Shown here piece by piece: positions 8,507 to 17,325 of a DNA stretch of 64,000 nt. Position numbers and translations under genes: made by a program. The first letter of the stretch is position 1. Each line of letters opens with the position of its first letter. The notes under the pieces were generated by a model. That model saw only the letters and a list, made by a program, of their open reading frames with translations. It was not told the DNA's origin and searched no databases. This DNA is from Vreelandella sp042466685 (GTDB taxonomy: Bacteria; Pseudomonadota; Gammaproteobacteria; Pseudomonadales; Halomonadaceae): assembly GCF_042466685.1 (NCBI RefSeq), contig NZ_CP170448.1, positions 1,178,001 through 1,242,000 of the forward strand. The letters run 5' to 3'.

Positions 8507-10222
8507 ATGACCTCGACTTCTGTCGCTTCGCCGAGCTTCGGCGATCTAGCTCTTTTGCCTGCCGTTCTGTCTGCTGTCGAATCACAGGGCTACCTCGTAC
8601 CCTCGCCGATTCAGGCGCAAACCATCCCTGCGCTGCTTGAAGGCCGCGATATGTTGGGCCAAGCCCAGACGGGTACCGGCAAAACTGCAGCGTTTGCACT
8701 GCCGTTACTGTCACGTTTAGAACTAACTCGCCGCGAACCGCAAGTGTTGGTAATGGCGCCAACCCGCGAGCTTGCTCAGCAAGTAGCTGCCTCGTTTAGT
8801 AAGTATGGTCAAAACCTCAAAGGTCTCGAAGTTGCGACTCTATGTGGTGGCCAAGAGTACCGTGAACAGCTGGGCGCCCTTAAGCGTGGCGCGCAAGTGG
8901 TTGTCGGTACCCCAGGCCGGATTATCGATCACCTGGATCGCGGCAGTTTGAAGCTTGATGGCCTCTCTGCCCTGGTGCTGGATGAAGCTGATGAAATGTT
9001 GCGCATGGGCTTTATCGACGACGTAAAACGCGTGGTCGCCGATACCCCGAAAGATGCCCAGCGTGTGTTCTTCTCAGCGACACTGCCCACTGAAATTGAG
9101 CGCATCGTTAACCGCTACCTGGTTAACCCGGTGAAAGTCGCCATTGAGTCTAGCACCACGACCGGCGAAAACATCGAGCAGCGCATTGTGCGCGTTGATG
9201 GTGGCGCTAAGCTGGAAGCCTTGTCACGTATTCTCGAAGTTGAACCTGTCGATGGGGCTATCGTTTTTGTGCGCACCCGTGCGGCTTGTACCACCTTGGT
9301 TGAGCAGCTAACTGCTCGTGGCGTTAACGCCGCTGGCCTGTCCGGTGACCTCGACCAGAGCCTGCGCGAGCGTACTATTACGCGCTTGAAGCGTGGCAAA
9401 GTTGATGTGCTGATCGCCACTGACGTAGCAGCGCGTGGTCTTGACGTGTCGCGTATTACTCACGTTATCAACTACGATCTGCCTCAGGATGCGGAAGCTT
9501 ACACGCACCGTATCGGCCGTACTGGTCGTGCAGGCCGCAGTGGTATCGCAATTACCTTTGCTGGCTTCCGTGAAGGCCGCAAAGTGGGCTGGATGGAGCA
9601 GGCAACCGGTCAGAAAATGACTGAAATGCCGCTACCCGACGAAGCCGCTATCCGTGCCCATCGCGATGACGTCTTCCACCAGCGTGTTATTGCGTCCTTA
9701 ACGAAGGGCGCTGCAGAGCAGCGTGCTCTGATTGAGCGTCTCATCGAAGAGGGCCATGACCCGATCGAACTGACCTGTGCGTTTGCCGCTATGGCGCGTG
9801 CTGATGAAGCACCGATTGGTCGCCTACAGGCACCGCGCAAAGAGAAGCCCTCACGTGATGGTGCGTCTGGCGGTAAGCCGGGAGCACGTCGCGAACGCAC
9901 TGGTGCGCCGTCTGAAGGCATGACGCGCTATCGCGTATCGGTTGGTCATAAAGATGGTGTCAAACCTGGCCAACTAGTCGGTGCCCTCGCTAACGAAGGT
10001 GGCATTGAAGGCGCACGTATCGGTCGTATCGATATTCGCAATGCTTTCTCTGTGGTCGAGTTGCCGAGTGGTTTACCCGCAACGATTCTAACCAAGATGG
10101 CCCGTGCCCGTGTGGCCGGTCGCCCGTTGGAAATCAGTGAAGACAGCGCACCGGCTGAGCGCGCTCCGCGCCGTCGTCGTGACGAAGGCGATGCGCCCGT
10201 TCGTCGTCGCGAACGCGCCTAA
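8507..10222 (+). CDS. deaD: DEAD-box ATP-dependent RNA helicase, DeaD/CsdA type
   Basis: The protein has 571 aa. The ordered motifs are a Q motif (PSPIQAQTIP), Walker A AQTGTGKT (about 55), PTRELAQQ, TPGR, DEADEML (Walker B), SAT, and the C-terminal helicase motifs ARGLDV and HRIGRTGRAGR. A DbpA-type RNA-binding domain follows at about 470-545 (TRYRVSVGHKDGVKPGQLVGA), then a basic, Arg-rich tail. Family members unwind structured rRNA and mRNA and help ribosome assembly at low temperature. AAGGTG at 8494-8499 supports the start. The gene has a long structured leader and a double hairpin at the 3' end, so it is probably monocistronic. Confidence 0.93.
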   Translation: MTSTSVASPSFGDLALLPAVLSAVESQGYLVPSPIQAQTIPALLEGRDMLGQAQTGTGKTAAFALPLLSRLELTRREPQVLVMAPTRELAQQVAASFSKYGQNLKGLEVATLCGGQEYREQLGALKRGAQVVVGTPGRIIDHLDRGSLKLDGLSALVLDEADEMLRMGFIDDVKRVVADTPKDAQRVFFSATLPTEIERIVNRYLVNPVKVAIESSTTTGENIEQRIVRVDGGAKLEALSRILEVEPVDGAIVFVRTRAACTTLVEQLTARGVNAAGLSGDLDQSLRERTITRLKRGKVDVLIATDVAARGLDVSRITHVINYDLPQDAEAYTHRIGRTGRAGRSGIAITFAGFREGRKVGWMEQATGQKMTEMPLPDEAAIRAHRDDVFHQRVIASLTKGAAEQRALIERLIEEGHDPIELTCAFAAMARADEAPIGRLQAPRKEKPSRDGASGGKPGARRERTGAPSEGMTRYRVSVGHKDGVKPGQLVGALANEGGIEGARIGRIDIRNAFSVVELPSGLPATILTKMARARVAGRPLEISEDSAPAERAPRRRRDEGDAPVRRRERA

Positions 10223-10245
10223 GTCTTTATTCGTGTAAGGAGTCA

Positions 10246-10319
10246 TCAACTGCCGCCAAGCGGCAGTTGAGTAACTCTCAAACGCCCTCGCTCCTTTACT
10301 GGTGCGGGGGCGTTTTTTT
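10246..10319 (+). terminator. Double hairpin terminator after deaD
   Basis: The first hairpin is an 11-bp perfect stem (10246-10256 with 10260-10270). The second is a 12-bp stem with one G-U pair (10280-10291 with 10304-10315) that runs into seven T residues (10313-10319), a classic intrinsic terminator. Confidence 0.92.
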
Positions 10320-10358
10320 GCTACCTTGATGATGATTCATCACATCAAGGAGGATGAT

Positions 10359-11045
10359 ATGTCAGCACCACTACACGAATGGAATTTGGCGCCTAAAGAG
10401 GCGAGGGCTCTGCAAACAGAGCTGTCGAAGCGATTGGAACTTACTGATCGCCTAGCGCCGATAACACATATCGCCGGGGTGGATATTGGTTTTGAAGAGG
10501 GTGGCGAAATTACCCGGGCAGCGGTGGTGGTATTGAAGTGGGATCCTGCTACCGCGCCCGATTTAAGCGTTGTGGAGCAGGTGGTGCACCGCGAACCCAC
10601 CCGTATGCCGTATATTCCCGGTTTGCTTTCGTTTCGCGAAATTCCCGCAGCGCTAGGGGCGTTTGCAAAACTCAGCGTGATGCCGGAACTGGTGATGGTC
10701 GATGGCCAAGGGATTGCCCACCCACGCCGGTTAGGGGTGGCTGCTCACTTAGGGCTATGGCTGGATTTGCCTACCATTGGGATTGCCAAGTCACGCCTCT
10801 ATGGCCAACACGCTGAGGTGGGCGAGCAGCGCGGCGACTGGGTGCCGCTTTACGCGGGGAAAGAGACCCTTGGTGCTGTTTTGCGCTCCCGCACCAAGGT
10901 GAAGCCCGTGTATGTATCGCCTGGGCACCGCATCACGCTTGAAACCTCGATGGCCTGGGTGATGCGCTGTTTAGGGCGCACCAAACTGCCTGAGCCAACA
11001 CGGCTGGCGGATAGGCTGGCCTCACGGCGTGATCAGCGCAAGTAG
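10359..11045 (+). CDS. nfi: Endonuclease V (deoxyinosine 3'-endonuclease)
   Basis: The protein has 228 aa from the ATG at 10359, which has AAGGAGGATGAT directly upstream. A longer frame from 10302 would start inside the deaD terminator and is rejected. Family motifs are visible: AGVDIGFE (catalytic Asp), RMPYIPGLLSFREIPA (with the wedge-type PYIP segment), VMVDGQGIAHPRRLGVAAHLG (catalytic Asp, His/Arg), and IGIAKSRLYG. Endonuclease V cuts the second phosphodiester 3' of deoxyinosine and so starts repair of deaminated adenine. The gene is transcribed alone, between the deaD terminator and a convergent amidotransferase. Confidence 0.93.
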   Translation: MSAPLHEWNLAPKEARALQTELSKRLELTDRLAPITHIAGVDIGFEEGGEITRAAVVVLKWDPATAPDLSVVEQVVHREPTRMPYIPGLLSFREIPAALGAFAKLSVMPELVMVDGQGIAHPRRLGVAAHLGLWLDLPTIGIAKSRLYGQHAEVGEQRGDWVPLYAGKETLGAVLRSRTKVKPVYVSPGHRITLETSMAWVMRCLGRTKLPEPTRLADRLASRRDQRK

Positions 11046-11071
11046 ACGGCTTTTGAGGTTTTTGTCAGAAG

Positions 11072-11788
11072 CTATACGAACGCCAAAAAACGACGCAGCA
11101 GGCTAGTGGCATCATTGCACTCCACAATGTTCGCCAGCAGGGCGTCAGGCTCTTCGCCTTGGTCGCGCAGTGCGGCGCGTTGGCGCTCAAGGTAGGCGCG
11201 CATCACTGGTGGCGTGAACTCGGGGTGAAACTGCACGCTCCACTGGCGCGGGCCATAGCGCAGCGCCTGATGGGCGTCGTGGCTGTTGTGGGCTAGCACC
11301 GTACAACCTTGAGGCGCCTGCATTACCGATTGAGCGTGGGTCAAGTGGGCAGCAAAGCTTTCCGGTAGTTGGCTAAACAGAGGGTCTTGCTGGCCAGCTT
11401 GCGTTAGCCGCACGGTGCGTGTGCCTGACTCGCGGCCCGCCGGATGGTAGTCACTCACGCCACCAAAAGCGGCGGCCATTAACTGATGGCCATAGCAAAC
11501 GCCCAGCATAGGCATGTCGTTTGCCAGTGCCTGTTGCAGCCAAGGCTTAAGTGCTTCGCTCCAGGGTTCGGCTTCGCTGACCATACTGTGCGAACCGGTA
11601 ATCACAATGCCCGCGAGTGTATTAAGCTCGGGCGGGCTGGGGTGGCGGGTTGCATCCCATACCTGTAAATCTAAATGTGCCGGTAAGGCCGTGCTAAGCT
11701 GCTTTTCAAATAGCGTTTCAAAATCACCGTGCTGGTCGACAACTTCCGGAAAAGCGTCGCCGGTTTTAACGATTAATACACAGGCCAT
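11072..11788 (-). CDS. Class I glutamine amidotransferase (GMP synthase-like)
   Basis: The protein has 238 aa. I place the start at the ATG at 11788, which has GAGGGAG upstream and begins the core fold (MACVLIVKTGD). A 31-residue upstream extension is open but not family-like. Class I triad motifs are GVCYGHQLMA (nucleophile Cys) and QFHPEF (His, Glu). It resembles stand-alone GMP synthase-like amidotransferases such as those of the YfeJ type, which hydrolyse gamma-glutamyl amides of unknown acceptors. It is convergent with nfi and divergent from tpx. No synthetase domain is attached, so the true substrate is unknown. Confidence 0.85.
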   Translation of the reverse strand: MACVLIVKTGDAFPEVVDQHGDFETLFEKQLSTALPAHLDLQVWDATRHPSPPELNTLAGIVITGSHSMVSEAEPWSEALKPWLQQALANDMPMLGVCYGHQLMAAAFGGVSDYHPAGRESGTRTVRLTQAGQQDPLFSQLPESFAAHLTHAQSVMQAPQGCTVLAHNSHDAHQALRYGPRQWSVQFHPEFTPPVMRAYLERQRAALRDQGEEPDALLANIVECNDATSLLRRFLAFV

Positions 11789-11924
11789 ATCACTCCCTCG
11801 GTAGGATGAAACGCAAACATTGAACAAAGCTCTTTCAGGAACAGCGCTAAGGCGTGAAGATAGCCTACCATGGCTTTTCAAATGGCCAACACGTATTGAT
11901 TATTAACCTTCTAAGGAGAGGATA

Positions 11925-12425
11925 ATGCAACAGATTACCCGCGCAGGCGAACCGCTGGATGTCGCTGGCACACTGCCTGCAAAAGGGCAGGCGGCACCTG
12001 CGATGACGCTGACCAATACCGAGCTGCAAGACGTTACGCTCGATACCTATGCCGGCAAGCGTAAGGTGCTTAACATCATTCCCAGTGTGGATACGCCCAC
12101 CTGTGCCATGTCCACGCGTCGCTTTAACGAGCTAGCGTCTAACCTTGCCGAGACCGTGGTATTGGTGGTTTCAGCGGACTTACCCTTTGCAGCCAAACGC
12201 TTTTGCGGCGCCGAAGGGCTAGATAACGTCGAAACACTGTCTACTTTCCGCCATCCCGAGTTTCGCGAAGCCTGGGGTGTAGCGCTGTGCAACAACCCTA
12301 TGGAAGGCCTTTGCGCTCGTGCCGTCGTGGTGCTGGATGCCGATAACCGCGTGCTGCATAGCGAGCTGGTGAGTGAGTTGAAGAATGAGCCGGATTATGA
12401 GGCTGCCTTGGCGGTGCTGAGCTAG
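11925..12425 (+). CDS. tpx: Thiol peroxidase, atypical 2-Cys peroxiredoxin
   Basis: The protein has 166 aa, normal for Tpx. The peroxidatic Cys60 is in SVDTPTCAMSTRRF and the resolving Cys94 in RFCGAEGLDNV, the diagnostic Tpx spacing. It reduces lipid and other hydroperoxides in the cytoplasm or periplasm with thioredoxin as donor; no signal peptide is seen here. The ribosome binding site AAGGAGAGG precedes the start. The stop codon overlaps the stop of the convergent amidotransferase gene by four bases. Confidence 0.95.
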   Translation: MQQITRAGEPLDVAGTLPAKGQAAPAMTLTNTELQDVTLDTYAGKRKVLNIIPSVDTPTCAMSTRRFNELASNLAETVVLVVSADLPFAAKRFCGAEGLDNVETLSTFRHPEFREAWGVALCNNPMEGLCARAVVVLDADNRVLHSELVSELKNEPDYEAALAVLS

Positions 12426-13105
12426 CGCGGATGGCGCTTAGCATGCCGCTTTGATGCCCTCACCAGCGCGCGAATTAAGCGCTGTTGGGGGCGGTTGAAA
12501 ATCAACCACTCCGGGTGCCACTGCACGCCAATCAAGAACTCGTGCTCCCGCGACTCAATCCCTTGCACCAAACCATCCCTGTCGCGTGCAACGATTTCAA
12601 TTCCTCTGCCCGCCTGATAAACGGCTTGATGATGCAGACTGTTAACCCGGCACCAGGTTACCCCTAGCAGGCGGTGTAGCTTACTCGCTCCGACGATATC
12701 AACGGTTTTGCGCGGCAGTACGGTGCGGCGCCGTTTTAGCCCTTCATGGGTCGTGTAGATATCCGGATCCAGAGTGCCGCCCAGGTGTACATTGATTAAC
12801 TGTGCCCCACGGCAAATTCCCAATACGGGGGTATGCAGTGGGATAAAGCGTTCAAGTAGGGCGAGTTCCAGCTCATCCCGTGCCGGGTCTAAGCGAACAT
12901 CCAGCTGTACTTCCCCACCATAGAGGTGGGCTTGAATATCGTCGCCGCCGCCAATGATTAAGCCGTCCAGGCTTTCAGGCTTCGGGCGCGAAGGGGACAG
13001 CCGTAGCGGTTTGCCGCCATGCCGCCAAACGGCAAACCAATCAAACCACCACGCTAAGTGGCTTTTTTGATCAGAGGTGGTAATTCCGATAAGCGGCCGA
13101 GTCAT
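12422..13105 (-). CDS. Gamma-glutamyl-gamma-aminobutyrate hydrolase-like class I amidotransferase (peptidase C26)
   Basis: The protein has 227 aa. The C26 fold motifs are LDGLIIGGGDDI, GICRGAQLINVHLGG (nucleophile Cys) and VQWHPEW (His, Glu). PuuD-type enzymes split gamma-glutamyl amides, but no putrescine pathway genes are nearby. The upstream neighbour on the same strand, 73 bp away, is an Amidoligase_2 protein. The linkage of a GCS2-like amidoligase with a C26 hydrolase has been described by comparative genomics (Iyer and Aravind group) as part of predicted peptide or amide modification systems. The likely substrate is therefore the amide made by that ligase. This is inference from context. 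Confidence 0.85.
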   Translation of the reverse strand: MTRPLIGITTSDQKSHLAWWFDWFAVWRHGGKPLRLSPSRPKPESLDGLIIGGGDDIQAHLYGGEVQLDVRLDPARDELELALLERFIPLHTPVLGICRGAQLINVHLGGTLDPDIYTTHEGLKRRRTVLPRKTVDIVGASKLHRLLGVTWCRVNSLHHQAVYQAGRGIEIVARDRDGLVQGIESREHEFLIGVQWHPEWLIFNRPQQRLIRALVRASKRHAKRHPR

Positions 13106-13178
13106 GCGTGTCGTTACTCACTGTGACAGAAAATGAAAGGGACTAAGCGGGGTTATATCGCTGGGCTCTCCCGAACGA

Positions 13179-14210
13179 TCAGCGTTTGCGGCGAAGCCAG
13201 CGAGCCAGTTTAACCGTTGACCGGGCAAGCTTATCTTTGGCGCGGCTCAACATCGGTCGGTTGTGGTCGGCGATATACTCAGCGCAGCGTGCGAGCAAAA
13301 CCTCAGAATTAGCGGCCAGTTTCTCAACTTCCACCCAACGATTCCACTCGATCACTGAGCCCCATCCAGGCTGGGAAAGCTGAGCGTTGGGTAAGCGGTA
13401 GTGAAAGGTGGGGCGCGGCTTGGTAAGCTGCGTATGCAGCAGTTCATGAGGGTGGTCAGGGCGCAGAAAGGCAAATAGTGGCAGCATGTCCAGCTCACGG
13501 TTGCGAGTTGGATTGTGGTGCAGGTAGTCGTCAATCAGCGTATCGAGATCAGGCGAATAGCGGCTATCCAGCACTTTTAGCGCATAAGCTTTGTGAAATG
13601 GGTTGGCATGGGGCAGCATCTCACGGGTAATGTCGACTTTGATTTCGTCTCGAAGCCAGCCAGCCAGCAGCAGATAAGCGCGTAGCATAGCGAGCAAGTA
13701 GTCAACGTCAAAGCGCTCTACTTCAGGGTTTAGGTGTAACCCGAACCCATACAGCAGGCTGGCATCGGTACCCTTGGCGCCGTGTTTACGCAGAGCTTCA
13801 AACAGGGCGTCTAACGCTTCCAGCTCATTCCAGGGTATTGGTGGGCAAACAATTTCGGTCGGTACCAGGCCGGTGACCATATCACCGATCAATTCGCGGG
13901 TTTTTTGGTGAAATTCGACTCGCCGCTGATGCTGATGTCGCGCCCACTCGCTATCTTCAGCGAGCGGGACATCGACCAGTGACTTATCGGGATGCGCGTA
14001 CTGGGTGTCTAGCTCGATATCAAATTCGCCCCAACGGGTATCTTCAACCAGTAGCCGATGGGGGCTTACCACGTTAAGCTCCCCGCCAAACAGCTCGCGT
14101 ACGATCATCGCCGTGTCCCGGGGTGGCAGGCCAGCGAATTCAATTTCGACGCCAACTTGCCGGATTTTCCCGTGGCTATTTAAGCGATTAGGTGGAGCTT
14201 GTAGCGTCAT
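13179..14210 (-). CDS. Putative amidoligase (Amidoligase_2, GCS2-like COOH-NH2 ligase)
   Basis: The protein has 343 aa. The N-terminal region has the family signature VGVEIEFAGLPPR with metal-binding Glu residues, then DTRWGEFDIELD (another acidic pair), and later YGFGLHLNPEV with a conserved His. These fit the glutamine-synthetase-like fold of Amidoligase_2 enzymes, predicted to join a carboxylate to an amine at ATP cost. It stands upstream of the C26 amidotransferase at 12422, probably in one transcript. The C-terminal tail (about 315-343) is basic. The ligase substrate is unknown. The call rests on motifs and on the known pairing of these two families. Confidence 0.8.
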   Translation of the reverse strand: MTLQAPPNRLNSHGKIRQVGVEIEFAGLPPRDTAMIVRELFGGELNVVSPHRLLVEDTRWGEFDIELDTQYAHPDKSLVDVPLAEDSEWARHQHQRRVEFHQKTRELIGDMVTGLVPTEIVCPPIPWNELEALDALFEALRKHGAKGTDASLLYGFGLHLNPEVERFDVDYLLAMLRAYLLLAGWLRDEIKVDITREMLPHANPFHKAYALKVLDSRYSPDLDTLIDDYLHHNPTRNRELDMLPLFAFLRPDHPHELLHTQLTKPRPTFHYRLPNAQLSQPGWGSVIEWNRWVEVEKLAANSEVLLARCAEYIADHNRPMLSRAKDKLARSTVKLARWLRRKR

Positions 14211-14366
14211 CTCAGCATCCTTGAGGTGAACGTTTAAGCCTCCAGCCTATCATAGTCACGCGTTGAGACTGAGCTTGTGGCCTGAGCTTATGACTAAGTT
14301 CAGTAAATTGAAGCGGTGGTCAATGATACGCAGGTCGCCATCCAGGCTAATTTTCAGGAGTAAGGC

Positions 14367-16901
14367 GTGCGACAGCACTGGTTAATCAATTCACTAATAG
14401 GCGTTGTCTTGTTTGTGTTAGCAAGCCTGACAGTGACGAGCATGGCCATCACCCAGGCCCAGGCGCAAGCGGTGTCGCTGCCCGGTCTGAGCAGTGGTTC
14501 CGAAGAGCAAACGGCTGAGGTCAGCGGCGAAGAGTTTCAGCGGTCGCTAAATGACGTCATCACCCTGCTCGAAAATGAGCAGCAGCGCAGCGAGTTACTT
14601 AAATCGCTGCGCGAGCTCCAGGTCACCGCTGACGCTGCCAGTGAGGATGAGGGCGTGGTGCGCCAAGGGCTGCTGGGTGCTCTTGCCGACACCTTGAGTG
14701 ACTTGGGTGACCAAGCTGAGGCGGGTGGCTCCCCCATTGATGAGTGGGCGCGCCAACTGGCGCAAGGTGCTGAGGATTTGCGCGCGCTTAACGATGATGC
14801 CGACCAGGGCGAGGCCATTCGCGCGGTGGCCGAGGGGGCCGTGCTGGCCTTTATATGGGGGGTACTGCTGGTCGTCATGATTGCCTTTGGGCGTATGGTG
14901 GCGACCCGGCGGGAGTGGCCACTGGATCTCCCCAGGGATCCTAAGGGCTGGTTGATGGCAGTGCACTTCTTGCGCCGTATGCTGCCTTGGGCATTGTCGT
15001 TTGCAATCACGCTGGGCATTGGTCAAGTGTTGCCCGATAGTCCTGGGCGAACGCTGGTGCTGGTGGTGGCTTATATTTGCGTGTGTGGGCGAGCGCTCTC
15101 GGTGGTGTTTGAAACGGTCATCGCGTTCTTTAGCCGTGGCCACCGGTTTACCGCGGTTCAACTGCTTCAACAGCGTGCGCTACGCGGGCTGTTTGTGATT
15201 GGTGCCTTAATTGCGTTAGGCGATGCGGTTAACTCCTCTCGTTTGGTGGAAATGCTGGGCAGTGAGCTATCGAGCCTGGTTTCGGTGCTTTCCAATATGT
15301 TGGCGGCGCTGTTCGCGGCGCGGTTTATTATCAAATTCAAACGGCCTGTGCGCCATTTGATTTGCAACCGCCCGTTCAAGCAGCGCCGTGATGCCAGTAC
15401 GGCCGTTGAGATGATTCGCTCCCTGGGTGGTCTCTGGCACATCCCGGCGCTGTTACTGGTGAGTGGTTCGCTGCTGGCGATCTTTATCACCGTGGGGGAT
15501 GTAGGTACCGCCCTGGCGCGCTCGATTATTTCTGCCAGCCTGTTGGTGCTTACGCTGGTGGTCACTGGGTTATTACGCCGCCAGGCTGAGCGGATGGGCA
15601 AGCGTCGTCACCGCCACCGCCAGAGCCAGTACCGTAAGCGTTTGGAGCGTTTTGGTTTTGTGCTGGCGCATATCTGTTCTTGGATGGTATTTGCCGAACT
15701 CTCCATGCAAGTTTGGGGCAGTTCGTTCTTTGGTTTGGGCCAGCAGGCGGTCGCCAGTGCACGGATTGGTCAAGCACTGGTGAGCCTTGGCGCCACCGTG
15801 CTCCTGGCATGGCTAGTGTGGATCTTTGCCGATACTGCCATTCAGCGAGCCCTGACATCTTCGGCACGCTCTCGAGGGCGGCGAGTTAATCAGGCGCGGG
15901 CGCAAACCATCACGCCGATGATTCGCAATGTTATCTTCGTCACCATTTTGATTATTGCCTTCATCGCTGGGCTGGCGAATTTGGGTGTCAATGTCACGCC
16001 GCTGCTAGCCGGTGCCGGTGTGATCGGTCTAGCGATTGGTTTTGGTGCCCAGACGTTGGTACAGGATTTGATCACCGGTATTTTTATCTTGATTGAGGAT
16101 TCGCTGGCGGTCGATGACTTCGTGCAGATCAATAAGCATATGGGTACGGTCGAGGGGCTGACGCTGCGCACCGTGCGGCTGCGCGATTTGGATGGGATTG
16201 TGCATATCATCACCTTTAGCCGCATTGAGTCGATTCATAACATGTCGCGCCAGTTTGGCATTGCGCTAATGCGTATCCGCATTCCCTTTGATATGAAAAT
16301 CGACGATGCGATTACGCTGATGCAGGAGACCGCCCAGGAGCTGCGCCGTGATCCGATGATGCGTCACTACATTTGGTCGCCTCTGGAGATGCAGGGCGTT
16401 CAGGGTTTTGAAGATGGTTGCCCCATTTTACGCATGCGTTTTCGCACCGCGCCGGAGATGCAGTGGGATGTCTCCCGGGCGTTTAATCTGCTGCTGAAGC
16501 AGCGTATGGAAGATCAAGAGATTGACCTGGGCGTACCGCGTCTCAGCGTTAGTATGGAAGCGCGCGCCGAAGACCGTATGGAGGCTACCGCGGGGACTTC
16601 GTTCTCTTTAGAAGAGGAGCCACAAGAACAAGCCGCGCAAGCAAATAGCGCATTTGAGAGCGAACAGGGTAAGGGAGAAGCGACGCAAGCAAGTGATTCA
16701 AGCGACGGCCATCATAAGCAACCGGCTCCGCCGAAGCCCGCGCCGCGTCCGACAAAAGCTGAGATCCGCCAGGACGAGCAGGCGCGCAAGCACAATAAGA
16801 CGGCTAATCGTGCGGCATCACATCGGCAAAAGCCCCAGGCACAGGGCGAGCCCCAAAGCGATACCTATGCCAGCCCCGGCGGCGAACACGGCGATGAGTA
16901 G
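14367..16901 (+). CDS. Large MscS-type mechanosensitive ion channel
   Basis: The protein has 844 aa. A signal peptide (cut near AQAQA) precedes a periplasmic helical segment (about 45-145). About ten membrane helices follow between 155 and 560. The pore helix and MscS beta domain are at about 545-640 (PLLAGAGVIGLAIGFGAQTLVQDLITGIFILIED, split, and GTVEGLTLRTVRLRD). After the cytoplasmic domain there is a long disordered tail rich in Gln, Ala, Lys and Pro (about 735-844). It probably releases solutes on osmotic downshock. The start codon is GTG at 14367, with AGGAG before it. The last 84 bp overlap a minus-strand gene. Confidence 0.9.
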   Translation: MRQHWLINSLIGVVLFVLASLTVTSMAITQAQAQAVSLPGLSSGSEEQTAEVSGEEFQRSLNDVITLLENEQQRSELLKSLRELQVTADAASEDEGVVRQGLLGALADTLSDLGDQAEAGGSPIDEWARQLAQGAEDLRALNDDADQGEAIRAVAEGAVLAFIWGVLLVVMIAFGRMVATRREWPLDLPRDPKGWLMAVHFLRRMLPWALSFAITLGIGQVLPDSPGRTLVLVVAYICVCGRALSVVFETVIAFFSRGHRFTAVQLLQQRALRGLFVIGALIALGDAVNSSRLVEMLGSELSSLVSVLSNMLAALFAARFIIKFKRPVRHLICNRPFKQRRDASTAVEMIRSLGGLWHIPALLLVSGSLLAIFITVGDVGTALARSIISASLLVLTLVVTGLLRRQAERMGKRRHRHRQSQYRKRLERFGFVLAHICSWMVFAELSMQVWGSSFFGLGQQAVASARIGQALVSLGATVLLAWLVWIFADTAIQRALTSSARSRGRRVNQARAQTITPMIRNVIFVTILIIAFIAGLANLGVNVTPLLAGAGVIGLAIGFGAQTLVQDLITGIFILIEDSLAVDDFVQINKHMGTVEGLTLRTVRLRDLDGIVHIITFSRIESIHNMSRQFGIALMRIRIPFDMKIDDAITLMQETAQELRRDPMMRHYIWSPLEMQGVQGFEDGCPILRMRFRTAPEMQWDVSRAFNLLLKQRMEDQEIDLGVPRLSVSMEARAEDRMEATAGTSFSLEEEPQEQAAQANSAFESEQGKGEATQASDSSDGHHKQPAPPKPAPRPTKAEIRQDEQARKHNKTANRAASHRQKPQAQGEPQSDTYASPGGEHGDE

Positions 16902-17249
16902 CCATGGGCCGCGCAGGCGGCGCCAGCGGTTATACAGCGAGACCGCGTGGCTAACACGGTCAACCAGTTCGTCGTGACGGGCAATAGCGTGGTCGGGGGG
17001 CAGCGAAAAGTCGTTGGCGACATCGCCCTGCCAGTGGGGGCCGTGGCTGAGCCCCAGGCGCGCGCGTAGCCTGCCAATATCGCTGACTGTGTCGTGCAGC
17101 GTATCGTAGGTTTCGCGACGTTCGGCAACCGCGAACACCGCCTCGGCATCCTGGCGTAGTGCGCTATGCTGGCAGCTAGCCACAGCTTGGCTGATTTCCT
17201 GGTCGTTGGCCTCGGGGGAAACCGCAAGGCGCTGGTACAAATCACGCAT
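16818..17249 (-). CDS. Degenerate J-domain-like protein with C-terminal membrane anchor
   Basis: The protein has 143 aa. The first 50 residues (RDLYQRLAVSPEANDQEI, then RRETYDTLHD) look like a J domain that has lost the HPD loop, so DnaK stimulation is unlikely. A hydrophobic segment at about 117-140 (LLIAVFAAGAGIGIALGL) anchors the C-terminus. The 3' end lies antisense over the tail of the MscS-type gene. A second minus-strand frame at 16865-17245 overlaps it, but it lacks domain character. The neighbour upstream encodes a real J-domain protein, 76 bp away, so the two may form a unit. Confidence 0.65.
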   Translation of the reverse strand: MRDLYQRLAVSPEANDQEISQAVASCQHSALRQDAEAVFAVAERRETYDTLHDTVSDIGRLRARLGLSHGPHWQGDVANDFSLPPDHAIARHDELVDRVSHAVSLYNRWRRLRGPWLLIAVFAAGAGIGIALGLALCLGLLPM

Positions 17250-17325
17250 AGGGAACTATTGCTTCTCTTGGAACTCGACTCGCGTAGGACAGAGCATAGT
17301 GCGAAAGGTATAGCGTTACATGGTC

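Noticed and set aside
10302..10358. Longer N-terminus for endonuclease V
   Set aside because: It would start inside the deaD terminator; the ATG at 10359 has a strong AAGGAGG site and begins the known fold.
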